DNA of 10,175 nt from Limnohabitans sp. (GTDB lineage Bacteria; Planctomycetota; Phycisphaerae; Phycisphaerales; SM1A02): assembly GCA_030054275.1 (NCBI GenBank), contig JASGCF010000092.1, positions 1-10,175 of the forward strand, written 5' to 3'. Each line of letters opens with the position of its first letter. Position 1 is the first letter of the stretch. The position numbers and the translations under genes are program-made. A model generated the notes under the pieces. That model did not search any database. It was given only the letters and a program-made list of their open reading frames with translations, and was not told where the DNA came from. Positions 1-5,603 of this stretch are shown here, piece after piece.

Positions 1-257
1 CCGAGCGCTGCAAACTGATCGAAACCTTCGAGCGCCAAAATCATGCCGATGAATGCACCCGTGATTGCCACAACAATTACGCTTGCTGCACCAACCGAGT
101 AAAGCTGTGGGCCGATTTGCCGCCACCGCAGCCAACTCATTGGATCGGTGCATGCAATCCGCAGCGCGTTCGTCGCAAATGCAGAGAATCGCCCGAACTG
201 ATCGAGCGTGATGATCGCGGAGTGACCAACACTACCAAGTGCCTGCAAGAATGCCAT
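1..257 (-). CDS. mlaE: MlaE-family ABC transporter permease, N-terminal part (3' end outside window)
   Basis: The minus strand is open from an ATG at 257 to the left edge and gives 85 residues. Residues 53 to 80 are the telling part: a QLYSVG segment, then a hydrophobic stretch containing ITGAFIGMILALEGF. This closely resembles the QLYNVG and SGVFIGMVLGLQGY segment of E. coli MlaE. In that family the permease pairs with the ATPase MlaF and the substrate-binding protein MlaD in the inner membrane and moves phospholipids between the inner and outer membranes. The preceding ~50 residues form an amphipathic lead-in, as in the family. I chose the ATG at 257 because it gives the usual N-terminal length, but no Shine-Dalgarno sequence is visible before it and the frame stays open upstream. 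The terminator at 321-358 separates it from the secreted-protein gene, so it probably has its own promoter. The ATPase and MlaD genes, if linked, would lie to the left. Confidence 0.82.
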   Translation of the reverse strand, partial: MAFLQALGSVGHSAIITLDQFGRFSAFATNALRIACTDPMSWLRWRQIGPQLYSVGAASVIVVAITGAFIGMILALEGFDQFAAL

Positions 258-320
258 GTCAGGGAAGGTATACGCGCAAGAGTGCGAGCGATGCGGCGTG
301 CAGACGAATGTCTTCGAGCG

Positions 321-358
321 ACACAAAGAAACCGGCCGCGGGGGTGAGCCGCGGCCGG
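321..358 (-). terminator. Rho-independent terminator of the secreted multidomain gene
   Basis: A perfect 10-bp GC-only stem (arms 332-341 and 349-358, CCGGCCGCGG against CCGCGGCCGG) encloses a 7-nt loop. Read on the minus strand, the stem is followed at once by TTTCTTTGTGT. On the plus strand no T tract follows. It starts 49 bases past the stop codon of the minus-strand gene ending at 408, so it fits as that gene's terminator. It also insulates the mlaE-like gene from read-through. Confidence 0.85.
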
Positions 359-390
359 AGATTCCTGCAGAGAATGGACGCTCTTCAGCG

Positions 391-422
391 CTTACGGGCG
401 TGAACCCTTACGGGCATGGACC
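391..422. repeat. 16-bp tandem duplication across the stop codon of the secreted-protein gene
   Basis: Units 391-406 and 407-422 match at 14 of 16 positions (plus-strand form CTTACGGGCRTGRACC). The unit at 407-422 encodes the last residues and the TAA stop (408-410) of the minus-strand gene. The other copy lies just downstream of the stop. The period is not a multiple of three, so the second stop-like triplet is out of frame. Confidence 0.8.
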
Positions 423-3392
423 CCATGCACCGAGGAGGCTCGAGAGATCGGCCGCATCAACTGCGCCCGAACCATCGATGTCGCCGTCACCAGCGCCGCC
501 CCAGTTGCCAAGGAGCAGCGCGAGGTCAGCAGCGCCAACCGCGCCATCGCCATCGAAGTCGCCCGGGCATGGGGTACCTGTCTCGTAGGTGCAACCCTTC
601 ACGCCCGCACCCGGAGTTTCGGTTCCGGCTGGGGCTGTGGCTGGGTCGAAGACACCGATCGTGTACACGCTGTCACCAGGGCAGAACGAGATCTGGCTTG
701 GCACGAAGCCATTGGCGTCTGGACCGACGCGAACATCGCCGTACGCGTACTCGGTGTTCACCGGTGGCACCGCAGCGCTTTCGATGAATGCGATCGACGC
801 ATTCATGCTCGTCCACGGGGTCACATCGAGCGTGCCGTCATCGTTCGTGTCGAGGTCTTGACCGACCGCTCCAGTGAATCCGAAGACGAGCATGTGGGTG
901 ACATTGTCCGAGTTCTCGAAGATGTCGTTCGTCGAGGTGATCGAGAGATCCGGCGTCGCACCACCCAAGGTGAATGTCGAACGCGCAGCGAGGAAGAATC
1001 CATCGGCTGGGATGACGCTACCTTGGAGGTTGATGACGGTCTCGACCACACCAGAGCCAGCAGCAGCAGCGCCATCACCGATCACGATGTACGAGAGGCC
1101 GTTGAGCAGGGTGCCTGGCTCTCCGTACAACTCGAAGTACTCGTCGTTGTCGGTATTGATCTGATCAATACGCGCTTCGGTGATGATGACTTCTGGAGCA
1201 GTTCCTGGCACGAAGCAGGTCAGCAGAGCCTGATCTGCGCATGCCTGATCCCAATCGACTTCGCAGCATGTGACATCGAGACGGCAGATTGCATCGCAGC
1301 AATCGCTGTCGCTACAGCCTGGCGTTCCGTGTGCTGTGTAGCACGATGGAGCCTTCGGATTGCCGCAGGCGTATGCCGGTGGGCAAACGGTGTTTGCGGC
1401 ACCTGGCGTACCGAAGCCGGTCGGATCAGCTGGATCAAAGCGGCCGAAGCCCCACGAACCATCCGCGCACTTCACGATGTGCGGAGGGAAGCCGAAGTAG
1501 TTCGGGCCCGCTGTGTTCGCCGAGTAGGCGCAGCGACCGTCGTTGGCAAGCACCGAGACAGAGTCGATGACTGTATCCCACGGCGTACCGTCGAGGGTGC
1601 AATCGTCGTTGGCATCGCCATCGACATTGAGAAGCTGCAGGAAGTTGAAGACAAGGAAGTAGGTGACGGTGTCACCGTTCTCGAAGTTCAGCGATTTCGT
1701 CGCATCAGCGGTGCCGAGCGTGAAGGTCGACTCAGCGATGAGCGCGTAGCCGTCCTTCGGAATGGTGACGCCGTTCAGCGACACCACAGTTTCAAAGATG
1801 CCGTTGTCGTTTGCACCGTCACCGACGATCACAAGCGACACGCCGTTCAGGCTCGTGCCTGGGGTGCCCTTGATCTCGATGTATTCATTCGGGTCGGTGT
1901 TGGACGGTTCATCGATGCGAATCTCGGTGATTTCAAGCACCGGTGCAGTGCCAGCCTGCAGGCAGGAGGTGCGCGCTTGATCAACGCATGCTTGATCCCA
2001 ATCCACAGAGCAGCAGGTTGGGTCAACGACGCAGACAGCGTTGCAGCACACCGGATCTACGCAACCTGGGGTCGCGTGCACTGCATGGCAGTTGGCAGCG
2101 CCAGGGCCGCAGGTCGTGCAGCCAGCATTTGCGGCGCCCGCTGTGTCAGCAATCGTCTGACCAGGGTTTCCGAACGGTCCAATTTGCCAAGTGCTGTTTG
2201 GGGTGCAACGGAAGGCGTGGCCCGGGACAAAAGTGCCATCTGGACCAACGCGGTTTGCGCTGTACCACCACTCAGCACCTGCGGCAGGAGCGCTGCCTGA
2301 GCTCACCGTCAAGGCGACAGAGTCGACGATTTCAGTCCACGGAGTGATGTCGAGAACGCCGTCGTTGTTGGTGTCGAGATCGGTGTTGATCGCACCAGTG
2401 AACCCGCGTACCAAGAGGAAAGTGACATTGTCACTGTTCTCGAAGTTGAGCGGATTGGCAGGCGTTGCTGGCAGCACGAGGTCTGCGCCGCCGAAGGCAC
2501 CAGTCCAAGTTGACTCTGCAACCACAAAGAAGCCGTCGCCCGCGATCGATTGACCCGCAAGCGATGTGATGCTTTCGAGGACACCCGAGCCCTGAACGGC
2601 GGTGCCATCACCAACCACGATCATGGTGAGGTCAGCGATGCTTTCACCAGCGCCGCCCTTCAACTCGAAGTACTCGTCGTTGTCTGTGCCTACTTGGTCG
2701 ATACGAACTTCGTTGATCACGATGCCTTGCGGCACGCATGTTTGATTCGCTGCACCGGGGCTATCGATCCCAGCGAGGGGATCGATCGAGCCGATGATCC
2801 ACTGTGGCGTATTCGCGCAGCGCCACGCGGCTGCAGGCTGTTCACCCGCGTCTGGACCAACGGTGGTTGCTGAGTAGAAGTAATCACTGTCGATACCGTT
2901 CGGAGTCGCGTTCGAGAGGAACGCAACGCTCGAAACGATCGAAGTCCACGGCGAAACATCCAAGGTTCCGTCGTCGTTGGTATCGAGTTTGTCGCCGACA
3001 TTGCCCGTGAAGCCGCGCACGAGAAGCACGGTGACATTGTCGCCGCCTTCAAGGTTGAGATTCGTGATGAGGTTCGCACCCGCAAGCGAGAAGGTCTTCT
3101 CTGCAATCACGAAGAATCCGGTCGAACCGACAGAAAGCCCGTCAAGGCTCACCACGGATTCGATCACGCCGTTCTGCTGACCTGGCAACGCGAAGTCATC
3201 GTCACCGATGACAACCACCGACACGCCAGCAAGCGACTCGCCGGAAGCGCCGGCGATTTCGATGTACTCATCGAAGTCGGCTCCCGGTTGCTCGAGGCGG
3301 ATCTCATTGAGACGAAGTGGGGCGTCTGCCATTGCGACCGCCGCAAACAGCGACGGAAGAAGGACGACACCCGAAATGGCCAATTTGCGCAT
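408..3392 (-). CDS. Secreted multidomain protein: four lamin-tail-like repeats, two 10-Cys modules, dockerin-like C-terminus
   Basis: This is a 994-residue protein. Residues 1-22 are a signal peptide (MRK, hydrophobic core, AMA then D), so it is exported. Four ~190-residue repeats begin near residues 26, 223, 484 and 733. Each opens with a NEIRLEQ or TEIRIDE type strand, DEY(I/F)E(I/L) and a VVIGD strand, and later carries a calcium-loop-like DxNxDGxLD and PWT; the third repeat is degenerate in that loop. The openings resemble bacterial lamin-tail (LTD) domains. Two Cys-rich modules (428-477 and 676-726) sit after repeats 2 and 3. Residues 942-993 hold two F-hand loops (D945-D956, D971-D982) as in type I dockerins, each ending near an LLG(N/A)WG motif. 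The start at 3392 was chosen because AGGAG lies 9 nt upstream and a signal peptide follows; the frame is open to 3617. No enzyme motif is visible. A surface or extracellular structural or adhesive role is inference. Confidence 0.85.
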   Translation of the reverse strand: MRKLAISGVVLLPSLFAAVAMADAPLRLNEIRLEQPGADFDEYIEIAGASGESLAGVSVVVIGDDDFALPGQQNGVIESVVSLDGLSVGSTGFFVIAEKTFSLAGANLITNLNLEGGDNVTVLLVRGFTGNVGDKLDTNDDGTLDVSPWTSIVSSVAFLSNATPNGIDSDYFYSATTVGPDAGEQPAAAWRCANTPQWIIGSIDPLAGIDSPGAANQTCVPQGIVINEVRIDQVGTDNDEYFELKGGAGESIADLTMIVVGDGTAVQGSGVLESITSLAGQSIAGDGFFVVAESTWTGAFGGADLVLPATPANPLNFENSDNVTFLLVRGFTGAINTDLDTNNDGVLDITPWTEIVDSVALTVSSGSAPAAGAEWWYSANRVGPDGTFVPGHAFRCTPNSTWQIGPFGNPGQTIADTAGAANAGCTTCGPGAANCHAVHATPGCVDPVCCNAVCVVDPTCCSVDWDQACVDQARTSCLQAGTAPVLEITEIRIDEPSNTDPNEYIEIKGTPGTSLNGVSLVIVGDGANDNGIFETVVSLNGVTIPKDGYALIAESTFTLGTADATKSLNFENGDTVTYFLVFNFLQLLNVDGDANDDCTLDGTPWDTVIDSVSVLANDGRCAYSANTAGPNYFGFPPHIVKCADGSWGFGRFDPADPTGFGTPGAANTVCPPAYACGNPKAPSCYTAHGTPGCSDSDCCDAICRLDVTCCEVDWDQACADQALLTCFVPGTAPEVIITEARIDQINTDNDEYFELYGEPGTLLNGLSYIVIGDGAAAAGSGVVETVINLQGSVIPADGFFLAARSTFTLGGATPDLSITSTNDIFENSDNVTHMLVFGFTGAVGQDLDTNDDGTLDVTPWTSMNASIAFIESAAVPPVNTEYAYGDVRVGPDANGFVPSQISFCPGDSVYTIGVFDPATAPAGTETPGAGVKGCTYETGTPCPGDFDGDGAVGAADLALLLGNWGGAGDGDIDGSGAVDAADLSSLLGAWGPCP

Positions 3393-3550
3393 CGGTACTT
3401 GCTCCTGCTCTCTCGGATGAATGGCTTCTCTGCCGAGGCCCGATTCCAACGCCCTCAGGCGCTGAAAATGCGGTGGGACTGCAGATCGAACCAGCAGCGA
3501 TCTTCGTGATCCAATTCGGTTCGATCCAGGCCCCGGAATGATCTGCCGGG

Positions 3551-3575
3551 TGTGTACACAGCCCCAACTTGGGGC
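3551..3575. promoter_or_regulatory. Two adjacent palindromes upstream of the secreted-protein gene (operator or 5' UTR hairpin candidate)
   Basis: TGTGTACACA (3551-3560) is a perfect 10-bp palindrome. It abuts GCCCCAA-C-TTGGGGC (3561-3575), a perfect 7-bp inverted repeat around one base. They lie about 160-185 bases before the minus-strand start at 3392. If the weak promoter proposed at 3582-3610 is real, they would fall at about +1 to +25. They could then be a repressor site or a 5' UTR structure. The symmetry is seen directly; the function is a guess. Confidence 0.35.
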
Positions 3576-3581
3576 AGGCCG

Positions 3582-3610
3582 AGTGTAATTCGGGCCTTTC
3601 CCAAGTCGAA
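3582..3610 (-). promoter_or_regulatory. Weak candidate promoter for the secreted-protein gene
   Basis: On the minus strand TTCGAC (3605-3610) and TACACT (3582-3587) are 17 bases apart. The -10 matches the sigma-70 consensus at 4 of 6 positions and the -35 is poor. It would give a 5' untranslated region of about 180 nt. I list it only as the best-spaced candidate in this gap. Confidence 0.18.
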
Positions 3611-3682
3611 TGTTCACCTCGGAAACAACCTGAATTCACGGGAATCGAATTGTGAAGTCGTCCGATAAATAAATCAGTGAGG

Positions 3683-3719
3683 TGAAAGAAAGGACCGGAA
3701 AGCGGGTGCTCTCCGGTCC
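3683..3719 (-). terminator. Rho-independent terminator of the OmpA-domain lipoprotein gene
   Basis: Arms GGACCGGA (3692-3699) and TCCGGTCC (3712-3719) pair perfectly. In the minus-strand RNA an inner G-U pair and AGC/GCU extend this to a 12-bp stem with an ACCC tetraloop. The stem is followed by UUUCUUUC on the minus strand. On the plus strand no T run follows and the inner pair becomes an A-C mismatch, so the minus direction is favoured. It sits about 115 bases past the lipoprotein stop at 3835. Confidence 0.82.
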
Positions 3720-3784
3720 AGTCGATTTCGTTCGATGTGCTTCGCGTGTGCCAAGTGCGTTCAGGGTGCGACTCACGCGGCCCG

Positions 3785-3805
3785 ACTGTCGGCGGGCCCG
3801 ACAGT
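3785..3805. other. Perfect 8-bp hairpin without T tract
   Basis: ACTGTCGG (3785-3792) and CCGACAGT (3798-3805) enclose a 5-nt loop. It lies about 30 bases past the lipoprotein stop and before its true terminator. Neither strand has a T run after the stem. It could stabilise the transcript's 3' end or bind a protein; the sequence does not decide. Confidence 0.5.
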
Positions 3806-3809
3806 ACTG

Positions 3810-3845
3810 ACTTGGCCCACTTGGCTTACTTGGCTCACTTGAAGT
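3810..3845. repeat. 9-bp tandem repeat, three units, across the stop codon of the lipoprotein gene
   Basis: Units 3810-3818, 3819-3827 and 3828-3836 are ACTTGGCYY. A decayed fourth unit (ACTTGAAGT) lies inside the coding end. The minus-strand TGA stop (3835-3837) falls at the junction of units. As the period is nine, the next minus-strand unit places a TAA in frame nine bases later and the third has TGG there. Confidence 0.8.
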
Positions 3846-4710
3846 TCTCTTCGCTCTCGACGGCAGTCTTCACAGGCGTGGTTTGCTTGGTCGAAGGCGA
3901 CGATTCTCCGGATCCAGAGGCCATGCTTGCGCCGGACGGCATCGGGGTGAGGAACACCTCGACCCGACGATTCTCAGCATTGCCGCGAGCGCCGTTCTCT
4001 GCAATCGGACGGAACTCGCCGTACCCAGCAACCATGAAGCGGTTGGCACCGACGCCGTCCGAGACGAGTGCGTCGCGCACCGAGATGGAGCGGTGTGCAG
4101 AGAGGTGCACATTGGTTGGGTGTGCTGCGATGGTCTGTGCGCGCTTGATGGCGACATTGTCGGTGTGACCGACGACGCGCACTTCCAAGTTGCGTGCTTC
4201 ACCATTGTTGAGAATGGAGGCGAACTGCTTCAGCACGCCTTCAGCCTTCGAGGTGAGTTTCGCGCTGCCAAGATCAAAGGTCACATCGCTCTTGAAGCGA
4301 AGCATGCCCAAACGCGCGTCGAACTCGAAGATATCTGGATTGTTGCGCGCCAGTTCTTCGAGCACAACATTCACAGACTCAGGAAGCGGATTCATCGAAC
4401 CGAGTTGCGCGAGCAGTGATTGATAGCGCTTTTCCAGTTCTTCGAGTGCGCCACGATCGCCGCCAACCATGTTCTTGGCAGCTGCCAAATCAGCAGCAGC
4501 CTCCGCCAATTGCTTGCGCAACATTTCTTCGTTCGCGCGCGAAGTCGTGTAATCGTTCTGAAGTTGCAGCAGTTGCTGCTCCTTGCTGCGATACGCGCTC
4601 ATGAGATCGTCGTACTGATTTTGCGGAACGCAGCCCGCAAGTACTGCGAGCGAAATCGACGACAGAAGTGCGGGACGAAACAACGACGAAATGCGAGTGT
4701 GCGATGGCAT
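3835..4710 (-). CDS. OmpA/MotB-domain peptidoglycan-binding lipoprotein
   Basis: This is a 291-residue protein. Residues 1-27 form a lipoprotein signal ending in the lipobox LAGC with Cys27 as the lipidation site. Residues 33-103 are rich in Gln, Leu, Ala and Glu and look like a coiled coil. Residues ~135-256 are an OmpA C-terminal domain: FDLGSAKL (145-152), VVGHTDN (179-185), LSAHRS (203-208), GYGEFRPIAEN (229-239) and NRRVEV (247-252). Asp184 and Arg207 correspond to the residues that bind diaminopimelate in OmpA-type domains. The long stretch between them is more like MotB than Pal. The tail (257-291) is Ser/Thr/Glu-rich and probably disordered. The ATG at 4710 was chosen because AGGA lies 6 nt upstream and the lipobox follows; longer in-frame starts lack both. 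The likely role is tethering a membrane to peptidoglycan. I cannot tell whether it is a Pal equivalent, so I give no symbol. Confidence 0.88.
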   Translation of the reverse strand: MPSHTRISSLFRPALLSSISLAVLAGCVPQNQYDDLMSAYRSKEQQLLQLQNDYTTSRANEEMLRKQLAEAAADLAAAKNMVGGDRGALEELEKRYQSLLAQLGSMNPLPESVNVVLEELARNNPDIFEFDARLGMLRFKSDVTFDLGSAKLTSKAEGVLKQFASILNNGEARNLEVRVVGHTDNVAIKRAQTIAAHPTNVHLSAHRSISVRDALVSDGVGANRFMVAGYGEFRPIAENGARGNAENRRVEVFLTPMPSGASMASGSGESSPSTKQTTPVKTAVESEENFK

Positions 4711-4924
4711 AAGGCTTCCTACCTGTGCGAGGTTCCTACACGAGCAATGTGGTGTCTCGAACACCAATGCTGCAGAGAGCATGCAAGGATGCGAGAACGC
4801 AAGCGGCAATTCCTGCGCGGCGCGATTGTAAAGAAAACTTCCGAGTGCGGGGGAGTCTTGGCGCGGACGATGCTCCCGAAATCTCGAGGCCCGACTCTGA
4901 AGGCGTTCGCTGCATTCCACCCAG

Positions 4925-4977
4925 CCGCAACAAACAAGCCGCCACAAACGAGCCGCGACAAACTAGCCGCGACAGAG
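4925..4977. repeat. 14-bp tandem repeat, 3.8 units, across the stop codon of the Minf_1886-type gene
   Basis: Units are 4925-4938, 4939-4952, 4953-4966 and partial 4967-4977, with plus-strand consensus CCGCNACAAACNAG. The minus-strand TAG stop (4963-4965) lies in the third unit, and the last codons of the gene come from the partial unit. The remaining copies extend 38 bases past the stop. No hairpin or terminator is associated. Confidence 0.8.
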
Positions 4978-5436
4978 CCGACGCGACAACACTTCGGGCG
5001 CAAAAGCCTCGTCGAAGTCGTAGACGCCAGCGAAATCATCAAACGAATCCTCGTCGGATTTGGACATCACGCCCGCCTCGATCAACGCGTACACGATCCG
5101 ACCGAAGTCCTCTGTTCGCAGGATGTTCCAATGCCGCAGCACCGCCGGTGCGAGCATCCCGTAGCGGTCGAACGCGAAATCTCGCAGCCCAAGCGACAAC
5201 TGTTGACCCGTGATGTGCCGCGACTGGGTTGGATGGAGCCCGCCCGCGTGAGCGTGCACCATGATCCGCTCGACCGTGAACCCGAGACCCTCGCGGACGA
5301 AATCAAACGCTTCCCGAGGATACGGGCCCGCGTTCTGCAGGACGACAGGCCAATTGATGTCATGGCTCAGACTGTCGTGACTGCCGTCCAGGTGAATGCT
5401 CTGGTTCGTCTGAAGTTGGTCGTCTTCTGGATCCAT
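4963..5436 (-). CDS. Minf_1886 family conserved hypothetical protein
   Basis: This 157-residue protein has no signal peptide or membrane segment, so it is probably cytoplasmic. From residue 38 it matches the pattern I know for the Minf_1886 family (I recall TIGR04138, described as Planctomycetes/Verrucomicrobia-restricted): YPREAFDFVREGL (39-51), HITGQQLSLGLRDFA (74-88), the MLAPAVLRHWNI block (94-105), TEDFGRIVYALIEAG (108-122) and YDFDEAF (139-145). The function of this family is unknown. The first ~30 residues are acidic and variable. The ATG at 5436 has GAAGG 6 nt upstream; the frame is open to 5583, but that extension is Arg/Pro-rich and unlike the family. It is divergent from the AI-2E-type gene and lies 252 bases upstream of the lipoprotein gene on the same strand. 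No terminator is clear in that gap, so the two may be co-transcribed. Confidence 0.82.
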   Translation of the reverse strand: MDPEDDQLQTNQSIHLDGSHDSLSHDINWPVVLQNAGPYPREAFDFVREGLGFTVERIMVHAHAGGLHPTQSRHITGQQLSLGLRDFAFDRYGMLAPAVLRHWNILRTEDFGRIVYALIEAGVMSKSDEDSFDDFAGVYDFDEAFAPEVLSRRLCRG

Positions 5437-5603
5437 GAAAAGCCTTCGGAGGAAACGCCAATGTGGAGCAACTCGCGTGCAGGCGCCGAGTGTAGCGGGT
5501 TCGGAGCGCCCAGCCCAAGAAGTATCGGCAGGGCGCGCGCATTCTGTTGAGGGACTGCGCAACTGCGGCCGCGGGCGCAGCATGATGCGTTACTCTTCGC
5601 GGC
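5437..5603. promoter_or_regulatory. Divergent intergenic region (Minf_1886 gene / AI-2E gene)
   Basis: The 167 bases separate two divergent genes and must hold the start signals of both unless transcription begins further away. I see no convincing -35/-10 pair. On the plus strand TACTCT (5591-5596) lies 7 bases before the ATG at 5604, where a -10 element would sit for a leaderless mRNA. This fits the lack of a Shine-Dalgarno sequence there but is weak evidence. Confidence 0.3.

Larger units (their letters stand above)
3393..3834. other. 442-base intergenic region between lipoprotein gene and secreted-protein gene
   Basis: I see no gene of its own here; reading frames that enter it are extensions or shadows of the flanking minus-strand genes. 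From right to left it holds a short tandem repeat and a T-less hairpin just past the lipoprotein stop, the lipoprotein terminator, an AT-richer stretch around 3655-3680 (GATAAATAAATCA), and the upstream region of the secreted-protein gene with two palindromes. The final ~150 bases before 3392 show only the ribosome binding site (AGGAG, 3402-3406 on the complement). Confidence 0.7.

Noticed and set aside
408..570. Dockerin-like end taken as evidence of a cellulosome
   Set aside because: No cohesin, scaffoldin or glycoside hydrolase is present in the window, and such ends are common in non-cellulosomal planctomycete proteins.
858..2300. 480-residue open frame on the plus strand
   Set aside because: It is fully antisense to the secreted multidomain gene, has no recognisable domain or signal, and its composition is what the high-GC opposite strand would give.
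3393..3617. N-terminal extension of the secreted protein by 75 residues
   Set aside because: The extension lacks a ribosome binding site and would bury the signal peptide; the ATG at 3392 has AGGAG nearby and starts with a clean signal sequence.
3785..3805. Hairpin considered as the lipoprotein terminator
   Set aside because: Neither strand has a T run after the stem, while the hairpin at 3683-3719 does on the minus strand.
4845..4895. Possible terminator between the Minf_1886-type gene and the lipoprotein gene
   Set aside because: Only a 5-bp GGGAG/CTCCC pairing with a 17-nt loop can be drawn, and the TTTTCTTT run is not directly after the stem.
4711..4947. N-terminal extension of the OmpA-domain lipoprotein by 79 residues
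   Set aside because: The lipobox at residue 27 from ATG 4710, with AGGA before that ATG, fixes the start; the extension would make the signal internal.
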